A stretch of 13,713 nt of DNA from Nitrosomonadaceae bacterium (GCA_021300055.1 JAJTHU010000164.1:1-13713), one strand, 5' to 3'; shown: positions 1 through 7,613, numbered from the stretch's first letter. Notes: generated by a model not told the origin, from the sequence alone. Program-made: numbers and translations.

Positions 1-1514
1 AAGGCCATCACGATCACCGCGGCACCATAACGACGACACAATAACGCGTGGCGCTTGAACTCTTCAACGCCCTCTTTCATCGAGATCGAGTTCACGATCG
101 CCTTGCCCTGCACACACTTCAGGCCAGCTTCGATGACGCTCCACTTTGAGGAGTCAATCATGATCGGTACCCGCGAAACATCCGGCTCGCTAGCGACCAA
201 GTTTAGAAACCTAGTCATGGCAGCCTGCGAATCGAGCATCGCCTCATCCATGTTGATATCGATGATCTGCGCACCGTTCTCAACCTGTTGCCTTGCGACC
301 GACAGCGCCTCGTTGTAATCGCCGTTGAGAATCAGCTTGGCAAAAATACGTGAGCCAGTAACGTTGGTACGCTCGCCAACGTTTACGAACAGCGAGTCGT
401 CACCGATATTGAGTGGCTCCAAGCCCGAAAGCCGCAAGCGTTTTTCGATGGCATGTTCACCGGCTCGCTGCGCGGTGTGCGGTAGCGTGCGCGGTTGAAA
501 TGGCGCGACGATATCGGCAATCGCTTTGATATGCGCGGGCGTGGTGCCGCAACAGCCGCCGGTAATGTTGAGCCAGCCGTTCGCGGCCCACTCTTTGATG
601 AATCCAGCCGTTTGCTCGGGCAACTCATCGTATTCCGCCATTGCATTGGGCAATCCCGCATTCGGGTGCGCTGACACACGGCATTCAGCGATGCGCGCAA
701 GTTCTTCAACGTGTTGGCGCAACTCTTTGGCGCCCAGCGCACAGTTGAAGCCAATTGAGATCGGATTAGCGTGGCGCACCGAGTTGTAAAACGCCTCAAC
801 CACTTGTCCGGACAGCGTGCGGCCCGAAGCATCAGTGATCGTGCCGGAGATCATGATGGGCAGACGTTGCTCCCCAACAAGACCTCGCGCCTCAAACTCT
901 TCCTCGATCGCAAAGATCGCCGCTTTGCAGTTGAGCGTATCGAAGATGGTCTCGATGAGGAGAATGTCGGCGCCGCCGTCGATCAATCCTTGTACCGCCG
1001 TGCGATAGGCGTCTTTGACTTGGTCGAAGTTAACTGCGCGAAAACCCGGATCGTTGACGTCTGGCGATAGCGAGAGCGTCCGGTTAAGCGGCCCGAGAAC
1101 ACCCGCGACGAAGCGCGGTTTGCTTGGCGTCTGCGCGCTGAATTTATCGGCGACACTGCGCGCTAAACGCGCGCCTTCCACGTTCAGCTCATACGCAAGC
1201 GATTCCATGTGGTAATCCGCCATGGAAATCGATGTCGAGTTAAACGTGTTGGTTTCGAGAACGTCCGCGCCGGCCTCTAGGTACTGACCGTGTATCTCGC
1301 GGATTACCTCAGGCTTGGTAAGCGTCAACAAGTCATTGTTGCCACGCAAATCGCTCTTCCAGTCGGCAAAACGCGCTCCGCGATACTCCGCCTCGCTGAG
1401 CTTGTAACGCTGGATCATCGTTCCCATTGCGCCGTCGAGCAGCAAAATGCGCTGACTCAGCGCATCGAGCAGCGCTTTGGTACGGGCGGGACGGTCGGTA
1501 AGGGCGTGATCCAT
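1..1514 (-). CDS. metH: Cobalamin-dependent methionine synthase, N-terminal part (runs off left edge)
   Basis: Methionine synthase transfers a methyl group from methyl-tetrahydrofolate through cobalamin to homocysteine, in the cytoplasm. About 504 codons are visible; the E. coli enzyme has about 1227, so the cobalamin-binding and reactivation domains lie outside the window. The homocysteine-binding barrel (about residues 15-340) contains LDGAMGTMIQRY near the start and the three zinc cysteines: Cys258 in GFNCALGA, and Cys321 and Cys322 in GGCCGTTP. Their 63-residue spacing equals that of E. coli Cys247/310/311. The pterin-binding domain starts near residue 375 with FVNVGERTNVTGSRIF (G380-N384) and continues through KCVQGKAIVNSISMKEG at the left edge. 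The ATG at 1512-1514 is the only reasonable start because an in-frame TGA lies 5 codons upstream; no clear Shine-Dalgarno sequence precedes it. The gene is separated from the exporter operon on the same strand by a promoter and terminator-like leader. Confidence 0.96.
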   Translation of the reverse strand, partial: MDHALTDRPARTKALLDALSQRILLLDGAMGTMIQRYKLSEAEYRGARFADWKSDLRGNNDLLTLTKPEVIREIHGQYLEAGADVLETNTFNSTSISMADYHMESLAYELNVEGARLARSVADKFSAQTPSKPRFVAGVLGPLNRTLSLSPDVNDPGFRAVNFDQVKDAYRTAVQGLIDGGADILLIETIFDTLNCKAAIFAIEEEFEARGLVGEQRLPIMISGTITDASGRTLSGQVVEAFYNSVRHANPISIGFNCALGAKELRQHVEELARIAECRVSAHPNAGLPNAMAEYDELPEQTAGFIKEWAANGWLNITGGCCGTTPAHIKAIADIVAPFQPRTLPHTAQRAGEHAIEKRLRLSGLEPLNIGDDSLFVNVGERTNVTGSRIFAKLILNGDYNEALSVARQQVENGAQIIDINMDEAMLDSQAAMTRFLNLVASEPDVSRVPIMIDSSKWSVIEAGLKCVQGKAIVNSISMKEGVEEFKRHALLCRRYGAAVIVMA

Positions 1515-1530
1515 GACTTGGACTATTCAG

Positions 1531-1586
1531 AAAATAAAAAACCTGCCGCTAAAGCAGGCAGGTTTCGGATTGCCTCGCTTTAGCGG
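1531..1586 (-). terminator. Terminator with overlapping alternative hairpin in the metH leader (possible attenuator)
   Basis: On the minus strand a 9-bp stem (arms 1565-1557 and 1547-1539, AAACCTGCC/GGCAGGTTT) runs directly into a T-rich tract (down to 1531): a classic intrinsic terminator. A second, longer hairpin overlaps it. Its arms are 1586-1571 and 1560-1546, with CCGCTAAAGC pairing to GCTTTAGCGG and AGGCA pairing to TGCCT, one bulged base and a 10-base loop. The two share bases 1557-1560 and 1546-1547, so they cannot form fully together. The simple reading is the end of the exporter operon. Because a promoter candidate lies upstream and metH begins 17 bases after the T tract, it may instead be a metH attenuator. 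Confidence 0.7.
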
Positions 1587-1651
1587 AATTTATTGGCCCC
1601 CGTTTTTGCTAGAGCCGCGCCCGCAAGCTGAATCAAATCGGCGCAGGAATA

Positions 1652-1680
1652 ATTTTACGCCTTTAGCGCAGGGCTGTCAG
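1652..1680 (-). promoter_or_regulatory. Putative sigma70-like promoter of metH
   Basis: On the minus strand a -35-like CTGACA (1680-1675, 5 of 6 matches to TTGACA) and a -10-like TAAAAT (1657-1652, 5 of 6 matches to TATAAT) are separated by exactly 17 bases. It lies just after the stop codon of the upstream ATPase gene. Transcription would begin near 1645 and give metH an untranslated leader of about 130 bases. The hexamers are seen directly; promoter activity is inferred. Confidence 0.6.
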
Positions 1681-1683
1681 CCC
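1671..1683 (-). repeat. Short inverted repeat after the ATPase stop codon
   Basis: A 5-bp stem with a 3-base loop (GGGCT, GAC, AGCCC on the minus strand) begins one base after the TGA of the ATPase gene. It overlaps the proposed -35 hexamer of metH. There is no T tract, so it is not a convincing terminator by itself. Confidence 0.4.
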
Positions 1684-1684
1684 A

Positions 1685-2416
1685 TCAGGAGTCGGTGCCA
1701 GTCCAACTCGCCGGGCGGCGAATCTGGCCATCGACGAGCTCGACAATACGGTCGCAGCGCGCCGCAAGCCTCGGATCGTGGGTCACGATCAGGAACGTGG
1801 TGCCCTCTTCTAGGTTGAACTGACGCATCAGGGCAAATACCTCATCGGCGCTATGCGTATCAAGATTACCCGTCGGCTCGTCGGCCAACACCAACGGCGA
1901 GTTGCGCGCAAGTGCTCGTGCAATCGCCACGCGCTGCTGCATCCCGCCGGAAAGTTGGCCCGGCTTTTTGTTTGCCGCCTCGCGTAGGCCAACGCGCGAC
2001 AGAAGTTCCAGCCCACGCGCACGCTCACTTGCGCTGAACGTGCCGCTGCGGATAAGCGACGGCATGAGCACGTTCTCTAACGCGGTGAAAGCCGGCAACA
2101 GGTGATGGAACTGAAACACAAACCCCAGCGTATTGCCGCGACACAACGTCAGCGCCGCATCATCGAGCGCCGCAACTGACTGGCCGGCGAGAATGTAATC
2201 ACCGCTCGTCATCGGTTCAAGTAACCCGATGACGTTGAGCAAGGTACTTTTGCCCGAGCCTGAAGGTCCAATCAATGCAACGAATTCTCCACGCGAAATC
2301 GTGAGGTCAATGCCGTGCAATACCTCCGCCTCGATCGGCGTACCGATGTTGTATGACTTTCTGAGTGCGCGCAGCTCAAGAATAGGCGGGCGCGCAAAAT
2401 CCGCAACCGCAGTCAC
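1685..2416 (-). CDS. ABC transporter ATPase, LolD/MacB/DevA type
   Basis: A 243-residue cytoplasmic ATPase that would power the permease encoded just upstream. All nucleotide-binding motifs are present: Walker A GPSGSGKS at 50-57, the Q-loop around Gln102 (VFQFHHLLPAFTALENV, typical of the LolD/MacB branch), signature LSGGMQQR at 155-162, Walker B LVLADEP at 175-181 followed by TGNLD, and H-loop His213 in VTHD. The chosen start is the GTG at 2416, whose GTGA overlaps the permease stop by 4 bases; this fits translational coupling and the usual family length. The open frame extends 37 codons further upstream, but that part lies inside the permease gene and looks like noise. The adaptor-permease-ATPase order matches DevBCA, and the motifs do not separate LolD, MacB or DevA function, so no gene symbol is given. 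Confidence 0.93.
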   Translation of the reverse strand: MTAVADFARPPILELRALRKSYNIGTPIEAEVLHGIDLTISRGEFVALIGPSGSGKSTLLNVIGLLEPMTSGDYILAGQSVAALDDAALTLCRGNTLGFVFQFHHLLPAFTALENVLMPSLIRSGTFSASERARGLELLSRVGLREAANKKPGQLSGGMQQRVAIARALARNSPLVLADEPTGNLDTHSADEVFALMRQFNLEEGTTFLIVTHDPRLAARCDRIVELVDGQIRRPASWTGTDS

Positions 2417-3636
2417 AGTCGGATGGCCTGCGCTGGGTCGAGCTGCGCCGCACGGCGCGCGGGAGTTGCGGCAGCAAGCACGCCGCAGATGGTCGCAATG
2501 ACGGCTACTTTCAAGGAAAGCTGCCACTGCAGCGCGATTACAAAGAGCGGCTGGCCGTCTCCGCCTCGCGCAAACGTCATGAACAGCAGGATCAACAAAT
2601 GCGCGAACAACACACCGAGCACCGAACCGATCAGCCCAACAATGGCGCCCTGCATCAAAAATACCTGCGTCATTTGCCAGCGCGTCGCGCCCATGGCGCG
2701 CAGGATGCCGATCTCTTTACGCTTTTGTACAACCGAGACCACCAAGACGCTAGCGATGCCAAGCATGACAACGATCGCGGTAAAGCCGCGAATGATGCCG
2801 GTGCTAATGGATTGTGCATTGAGCGCCGAAAGTAGCTGCGCGTTCGACTCCATCCAGCTTTCAATCTCGTAGCCCGTGCGCGCCTTGAGTCGTTGCGCTG
2901 TCTCGCGCGCGCCGAAAAGATCGGACACACTTGCGTAGATGTTGGTCACACCGCCGGGGATATTCAGCAAACTCTGCGCACTCTTCAAGCTCACGTAAAC
3001 CTGGCGTCGATTCAGCTCGCGGCTGCCTAAGTCAAAGATGCCGATGATCTTGTAGTTGTCGCTCGCCTCCCCGCCTGTGCGAATGACAATTCGCTCGCCG
3101 AGTCCGACGCCGAGATCTTGCGCGAGTTGCAAACCAATCATCGCCTCTCCCGGTGCCACGCGCGCGATGCCACCAACAACCTTTTCCCGCAACGCAACGA
3201 TCCGGTCGTACCCCTCAAGTTCAATCCCAACAAGCGAAATCGAACGACTCGCCTCGCCACGCACAGCAAGGCCCGCGCCCGCTGCAATCGGTGTGGCCGC
3301 AACCACGTTGGGCGTGCTTTGCATTTCCGCCATCATGGCGCGCCAGTTATCAATCGAACGTGTGCGTTGCGCACGCGGCTGAATCTCGCGGGCGATATTG
3401 CTGTCTGCCGCGCGCAGGCTAGGCACCGCGCGTTCTTCGATTTGCTTGACGACGATGTGCGCCTGCGTGCCTAAGGTGCGGCGTATCGTATTTCCTTGCA
3501 GGCCATCAATCAGCGCGGAGATATAGGTCACCACACCAACGCCAACCGCTACGCCAACGATGATCAATAGCGACTGAAAACGTCCCTCGCGTAGAAATCG
3601 AACCGCAACTGTTAACGCAAAGCCGATGGTGGGCAC
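2413..3636 (-). CDS. ABC transporter permease, FtsX/MacB family
   Basis: A 407-residue inner-membrane permease. It has one N-terminal membrane helix (about 22-44), a large periplasmic domain of about 230 residues (about 45-275), then three helices (about 280-303, 325-353 and 375-392). This is the four-helix layout of the MacB/LolC/LolE/DevC family. The cytoplasmic segment QKRKEIGILRAMGATRW (304-320) is the conserved FtsX-type coupling region that contacts the ATPase, and TPARRAAQLDPAQAIRL is a typical family C-terminus. The start is a GTG 3 bases after the TAG of the adaptor gene, with only a weak ribosome site, so coupling is likely. The ATPase is a separate gene, unlike MacB where it is fused. 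With a single permease gene the transporter would work as a homodimer. Substrate unknown; lipids, glycolipids, peptides and lipoproteins are all known for the family. Confidence 0.9.
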   Translation of the reverse strand: MPTIGFALTVAVRFLREGRFQSLLIIVGVAVGVGVVTYISALIDGLQGNTIRRTLGTQAHIVVKQIEERAVPSLRAADSNIAREIQPRAQRTRSIDNWRAMMAEMQSTPNVVAATPIAAGAGLAVRGEASRSISLVGIELEGYDRIVALREKVVGGIARVAPGEAMIGLQLAQDLGVGLGERIVIRTGGEASDNYKIIGIFDLGSRELNRRQVYVSLKSAQSLLNIPGGVTNIYASVSDLFGARETAQRLKARTGYEIESWMESNAQLLSALNAQSISTGIIRGFTAIVVMLGIASVLVVSVVQKRKEIGILRAMGATRWQMTQVFLMQGAIVGLIGSVLGVLFAHLLILLFMTFARGGDGQPLFVIALQWQLSLKVAVIATICGVLAAATPARRAAQLDPAQAIRL

Positions 3637-3639
3637 AGG

Positions 3640-4914
3640 CTACTCACGGGTCATGGACTTCAGCGTATCTGTGGATAGATTGCTTCGAGTCGCATCAACC
3701 TTGGACTGGTGACGGTGAGCAACCCGGACGCGCGTACCCTCGACGAGTGCACGATCCAACACCACAGCATCACCCTCGCGGAGCCCCTCGAGCACCTCGA
3801 CAGCCGACAAGGTACGAATGCCAAGCTTGAGCGAGCGCGCTTCTGCACGGCCATTGGTCACGACCAGCACGGTGCTTTCGTCACGCAGCACTTCTGCAGG
3901 AATCGCAATCACGTTATCCCGACGCGCGGTCTCGACATCAATCGAGAGTGTCATATCGTTGCGTAGAAATGCGGGGGGCTTGTCCAGCGAAAACTTGACC
4001 TCGACCGATCCACGCTGTGCGTCGATGACGGGCGCGATGCTCGAGACACGCGCAGCGAACTTGTCGTTCGGGAAGGCGTCCGCAGTCACACTCGCCACCT
4101 GACCAACCTTTAGCTGAGACAAAAATTTCTCATCCACTTGCGCGATAAGCTGCTGTGGGCCACGAATGCTCATTTCGAGGAGGCGTGTTCCGGCTTGCAC
4201 GATCTGGCCTGGCTCAACGAGCCGTGTCAACACGAGACCATCCGCAGGGGCAACGACGCGCGTCTGCGCCAAGCGCGCGTTGGCCAAGTCGGCTGCGGCA
4301 CGCGCCTCCGCGACGCGCGAAATCGCCTGCTCTAACTCCGCGCCCTTCTGATTAGCGTCTGACTGCGCCTCGGCCGCTCGAAGTTGGCTCTTCGCGACCT
4401 CTGCGCCGCGTCGTAACGCATCGAGGCGCGATTGGCCGATGAAGCCTTGTTTGAACAAGGACTCGGCGCGTTCGCGTTCGCGTTCTGCTGTCATCGCATT
4501 GCTGCGGGCCTGCTCCAAGGCTTGCTGCGCAACCGGGCCTGCGAGGCGGCGCTGGCTTTCGAGGCGCGCTTCGGCACTGCGCAATGCGGCGGCCGCTTGC
4601 CGCGCGGCGGCGGACAACTCGGCATCTTCCAACTTGACGAGCCATTCTCCCGCCTTCGCTTGCGCGCCCTCGCGATACTTAACCGCCTCCACGCGGCCAG
4701 TGACTGTCGAACCCAAGAACACGCGCGACTCGGTCGCCATGCGACCCGACACCACCACGCTCTGCACCAACGGCGCAGGACGCACGATGATGGCCTCAAC
4801 CTCCTGGCCGCGGATTTTTCGCACGGTGATGAACAACACCAGCAGCGCCAAGAAACACAGGCCGATGATCAACGTAATGCGTTGTTGCCTAAGCCATGCC
4901 TTTACAGCCTGCAT
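3640..4914 (-). CDS. Periplasmic adaptor (membrane fusion protein, HlyD/MacA/DevB-like)
   Basis: A 424-residue adaptor expected to bridge the ABC permease to an outer-membrane channel such as TolC; no channel gene is visible here. It has one N-terminal membrane helix (about 13-31) without a lipoprotein box, and a first lipoyl half (about 67-96, TGRVEAVKYREGAQAKAGEW). A long alanine/glutamate/arginine-rich coiled-coil hairpin follows (about 98-216), then a second lipoyl half (about 218-250, VVAPADGLVLTRLVEPGQIV), a beta-barrel (about 255-330) and a membrane-proximal domain (about 335-398). The ATG is one base after the sdaA stop codon, and a GGAG lies about 8 bases upstream within sdaA. The polar tail after residue 400 is unlike the core family and may be a variable end. 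The adaptor class is certain; the specific system is not. Confidence 0.92.
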   Translation of the reverse strand: MQAVKAWLRQQRITLIIGLCFLALLVLFITVRKIRGQEVEAIIVRPAPLVQSVVVSGRMATESRVFLGSTVTGRVEAVKYREGAQAKAGEWLVKLEDAELSAAARQAAAALRSAEARLESQRRLAGPVAQQALEQARSNAMTAERERERAESLFKQGFIGQSRLDALRRGAEVAKSQLRAAEAQSDANQKGAELEQAISRVAEARAAADLANARLAQTRVVAPADGLVLTRLVEPGQIVQAGTRLLEMSIRGPQQLIAQVDEKFLSQLKVGQVASVTADAFPNDKFAARVSSIAPVIDAQRGSVEVKFSLDKPPAFLRNDMTLSIDVETARRDNVIAIPAEVLRDESTVLVVTNGRAEARSLKLGIRTLSAVEVLEGLREGDAVVLDRALVEGTRVRVAHRHQSKVDATRSNLSTDTLKSMTRE

Positions 4915-4915
4915 C

Positions 4916-6289
4916 TCAACACTCCACCGCTGCCAACGCTAATCCACCGAGCGAGGTCTCTTTGTACTTCGTCTGCATATCCGCGCCGGTGCGACGCATA
5001 GTTTCGATGGCCTGGTCGAGCGAAACATGATGCGTGCCATCTCCGCGCATCGCCAGCGACGTTGCACTAATAGCCTTGATGGCGCCCATCGCATTGCGCT
5101 CAATGCAGGGGATTTGCACTAGTCCACCGATGGGGTCGCAGGTCATTCCTAAGTGATGCTCTAGCGCGATCTCAGCCGCATTCTCAATCTGCTCGTTGCT
5201 AGCGCCCAACACACTCGCCAATCCTGCTGCGGCCATCGCGGCGGCGGAGCCCACCTCACCCTGACAGCCCACTTCCGCGCCCGAGATCGAAGCATTCATT
5301 TTGCACAACGCGCCGACTGCCGATGCCACCAACAGGAAATCGCGCAGCTTCGGTGTGTCGCCTCCACAAAAATCGCGCGCGTAGCGCAGCACGGCAGGCA
5401 CTACCCCTGCAGCACCATTGGTTGGCGCAGTGACCACACGACCACCCGCCGCGTTTTCTTCATTTACCGCGATCGCGTAAACACTTACCCAATCCATCAC
5501 TTGGTGCGGCATCACCATGCGACCGCGATGTTCTTGCGTAAGCTTGTCGTAAATGCCTTTGGCGCGGCGCGGCACATTCAACCCGCCGGGCAACTTACCC
5601 TCGGTGGCGATGCCGCGATCCATGCAATCGAACATTGTCTGCGCTACCCGATCTAAGAAGGTGTCGGTTTCGTGATCGCCGCGTAGCGCGCGTTCGTTGG
5701 CGCGCAGAATCGCGGCCATCGATTGGTGCTCGCGTGCGCAAATCTCGAGCAACTGCCTCATGGAATTAAAGGCATAGGGCACGGCATGTTCGGCACCGCG
5801 CGCGGTGCCGACAAAAGCCTCGTCTTCATCCACCACGAACCCGCCACCAATCGAATACATCGCACGCTCTGCCAACAACTGGTCCTGCGCATACGCGCGA
5901 AACATCATGCCGTTGGAGTGAACGGGGAGCAAATCGCGCAAGTTGAAACGGATGTGCGTCAGCGGCGAGAACGCCACCTCACGCTGCCCGAGCAATATCA
6001 ACTTGCCGTGCTTGGTCACAGCGGCGATAAAGGCGTGGACGTTATTGGTTGCGACCTCGTCTGGAATTTCGCCTGCCAGCCCCAGCACGATGGCGATGTC
6101 CGTGGCGTGGCCTTTGCCAGTGTGCGCGAGCGAGCCGAACAGTTCGCACTCCACGCTTGTCACGCGGGGGAATACTTCGGCAGGCAGTTCTTTTAGAAAG
6201 CGCCGCGCGGCGCGCATCGGGCCGACCGTGTGCGAGCTCGACGGTCCGATGCCAATCTTGAAGAGGTCAAAGCAGCCGAGATAACTCAC
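4916..6289 (-). CDS. sdaA: L-serine dehydratase, iron-sulfur type, single chain
   Basis: Deaminates L-serine to pyruvate and ammonia using a 4Fe-4S cluster, in the cytoplasm. The 457 residues match the usual length (E. coli SdaA 454). The beta domain opens with FDLFKIGIGPSSSHT, whose SSSHT is at 17-21. The alpha domain carries the three cluster cysteines: Cys342 (GAEVGCQGEVG), Cys384 (GMTCDPIGG) and Cys395 (VQIPCIERN). This pattern equals Cys343/385/396 of the Legionella enzyme. The last residue is Cys457, the terminal cysteine that reaches into the active site in this family. The start is set at the GTG at 6289, whose GTGA overlaps the upstream amidohydrolase stop; the 13 extra open codons upstream are non-homologous. 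All key residues are intact, so it should be active. It is unusual that this gene sits between a hydrolase and an ABC exporter. Confidence 0.96.
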   Translation of the reverse strand: MSYLGCFDLFKIGIGPSSSHTVGPMRAARRFLKELPAEVFPRVTSVECELFGSLAHTGKGHATDIAIVLGLAGEIPDEVATNNVHAFIAAVTKHGKLILLGQREVAFSPLTHIRFNLRDLLPVHSNGMMFRAYAQDQLLAERAMYSIGGGFVVDEDEAFVGTARGAEHAVPYAFNSMRQLLEICAREHQSMAAILRANERALRGDHETDTFLDRVAQTMFDCMDRGIATEGKLPGGLNVPRRAKGIYDKLTQEHRGRMVMPHQVMDWVSVYAIAVNEENAAGGRVVTAPTNGAAGVVPAVLRYARDFCGGDTPKLRDFLLVASAVGALCKMNASISGAEVGCQGEVGSAAAMAAAGLASVLGASNEQIENAAEIALEHHLGMTCDPIGGLVQIPCIERNAMGAIKAISATSLAMRGDGTHHVSLDQAIETMRRTGADMQTKYKETSLGGLALAAVEC

Positions 6290-7569
6290 TGTGCCGCGTT
6301 CGTGGAAGACAGATTGCCGTCGAGCCAATCAAGCGCCAAAGTGGCCAGCGCCTTCACACCAATCTTGAGCCCACTCTCGTCAACGTAAAAGCGCGGGCTG
6401 TGATTTGACGGCGCGTACTTGCAGTCTTTGTCGCGCGGCGTACAACCGATGTTGAAAAACAGACCCGGCACTTTTTGTTGGAAGAAGGAGAAATCTTCTG
6501 CGCCGCAGGTCTTGAGGGTCAGATTGACATTCGCGTCACCAACGGCGCGCTTCATGACAGGCACCGACCATGAAGTCAACGCTTCGTCGTTGATGGTAAC
6601 GGGATAACCACGATTGATATGTACGTGCGCTTTAGCGCCGCCCGATTCCGCGATCATTGTCGTGATCTTCTCGATAAAGACATGAATGTCATCGCGCTGC
6701 GACTCATTGAACGCGCGGATGGTGCCTTCCATCTTGGCCTCATCTGGAATGATGTTGGACCGATTGCCCGCTTGAAAGCTGCCGACCGTCACCACCGAGG
6801 GCTCTTGCGTCAAGTTCATCTTGCGCGAAACGATGGTCTGCAACCCAAGAACCACTTGCGACCCGACGACGATGGGGTCGACACCACTCCAAGGCTGCGC
6901 ACCGTGAGTTTGGTTGCCACGCAGAAAGATCTGAAACGTATCGGCGCTAGCCATGAATGGGCCAGGGCGATAACCGATTTGGCCCGCGTGCAATTTGGAG
7001 GTGATGTGCAATCCAAAAATGGCATCGACCTTGGGGTTCTCTAGGCAGCCCTCCTTGATCATGAGCGCTGCGCCGCCCTCTTCACCGGCGGGCGGCATTT
7101 CTTCCGCCGGCTGAAAAATGAACTTCACTGTTCCGGTGATGTGTTCGCGCATTCCCGCGAGCATTTCAGCCACACCCATCAAGATCGCAACGTGCGTATC
7201 GTGCCCGCATGCGTGCATCACACCACATGCCACACCGTTCCACTCGGAACGCACGGTGCTCTTAAACGGCAAGTCGTTTTCTTCGACCACCGGCAAGCCA
7301 TCCATATCCGCACGAAGCGCAACGCAGGGCCCAGGTTTGCCGCCCTTCAGCAAACCGATCACACCGGTGTGGGCTACTTTTTCTTGAACCTCATCGAAGC
7401 CAAGCGTGCGCAAGTGTTTCGCCACCAGCGCACCCGTTCGGAATTCGCGGTTGCCGAGCTCTGGGTGCTGATGAATATCGCGTCGCCAAGCGATTACCTT
7501 TTCATCAAGACGGTCAGCCCAATCGCTGATTTGTTGGTCGCGGGCAAACAATGCATCGGTAGCGTTCAT
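6286..7569 (-). CDS. M20 family metal-dependent amidohydrolase (hippurate / N-acyl-amino-acid hydrolase type)
   Basis: A 427-residue cytoplasmic metalloenzyme of the M20D group, which cleaves N-acyl or amide conjugates of amino acids. The metal-binding and catalytic residues are all visible: Cys121 and His123 in HACGHD, the general base Glu156 and ligand Glu157 in QPAEE, His188 in GLH, and His390 in SNHSPRF. The domain order is the usual catalytic halves with the dimerisation insert at about 200-315 (GNQTHGAQPWSGVDPI). No signal peptide is present. The ATG at 7569 has a good ribosome site, GGAAGA, six bases upstream (7581-7576). This is the first gene of the five-gene operon, and its stop overlaps the serine dehydratase start by 4 bases. 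The exact substrate cannot be read; hippurate, indoleacetyl-amino acids and acylated amino acids are all handled by close relatives. Confidence 0.93.
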   Translation of the reverse strand: MNATDALFARDQQISDWADRLDEKVIAWRRDIHQHPELGNREFRTGALVAKHLRTLGFDEVQEKVAHTGVIGLLKGGKPGPCVALRADMDGLPVVEENDLPFKSTVRSEWNGVACGVMHACGHDTHVAILMGVAEMLAGMREHITGTVKFIFQPAEEMPPAGEEGGAALMIKEGCLENPKVDAIFGLHITSKLHAGQIGYRPGPFMASADTFQIFLRGNQTHGAQPWSGVDPIVVGSQVVLGLQTIVSRKMNLTQEPSVVTVGSFQAGNRSNIIPDEAKMEGTIRAFNESQRDDIHVFIEKITTMIAESGGAKAHVHINRGYPVTINDEALTSWSVPVMKRAVGDANVNLTLKTCGAEDFSFFQQKVPGLFFNIGCTPRDKDCKYAPSNHSPRFYVDESGLKIGVKALATLALDWLDGNLSSTNAAQ

Positions 7570-7613
7570 GCGGTGTCTTCCAGAGAAGAAATGCTAACGA
7601 TTATGACACCGCA
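7569..7613. repeat. Perfect 9-bp inverted repeat flanking the operon's -10 and ribosome site
   Basis: TGCGGTGTC (7569-7577) and its exact complement GACACCGCA (7605-7613) are separated by 27 bases. The pair brackets the proposed transcription start and touches both the start codon and the -10 element of the amidohydrolase gene. It could be an operator for a dimeric regulator. Only one arm would be in the transcript, so it is not an mRNA hairpin if the proposed start is right. Confidence 0.5.
7600..7605 (-). promoter_or_regulatory. Putative -10 element of the amidohydrolase operon
   Basis: CATAAT on the minus strand (5 of 6 matches to TATAAT) would start transcription near 7593, giving a leader of about 24 bases that still includes the GGAAGA ribosome site. 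I see no good -35 hexamer at 16-18 bases, so the promoter may need an activator. Confidence 0.4.

Noticed and set aside
383..832. 149-codon minus-strand open frame inside metH
   Set aside because: It lies in another frame of metH, has no recognisable domain, and metH itself reads cleanly through with its zinc cysteines.
1515..1684. SAH or SAM-II riboswitch in the metH leader
   Set aside because: The GCTAAAG string recalls SAM-II and the gene would suit an SAH riboswitch, but the conserved core sequences and pseudoknot arms of those classes were not found by eye. The string is explained by the stem partner GCTTTAGC.
2417..2527. 37-codon N-terminal extension of the ATPase
   Set aside because: It overlaps the permease coding sequence, resembles no ABC ATPase N-terminus, and the GTG at 2416 gives the normal length and a coupled 4-base overlap.
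1685..3636. LolCDE lipoprotein-release system
   Set aside because: LolCDE has no membrane fusion protein and usually sits alone; here an adaptor gene is directly coupled upstream, so a three-part exporter is more likely.
4432..5001. 189-codon plus-strand open frame opposite the adaptor gene
   Set aside because: Antisense shadow of the Ala/Arg-rich coiled-coil region of the adaptor; low-complexity composition and no ribosome site.
6290..6328. 13-codon N-terminal extension of the serine dehydratase
   Set aside because: It lies inside the amidohydrolase gene and is not like SdaA; the GTG at 6289 puts the conserved start FDLFKIGIGPSSSHT at the usual position.
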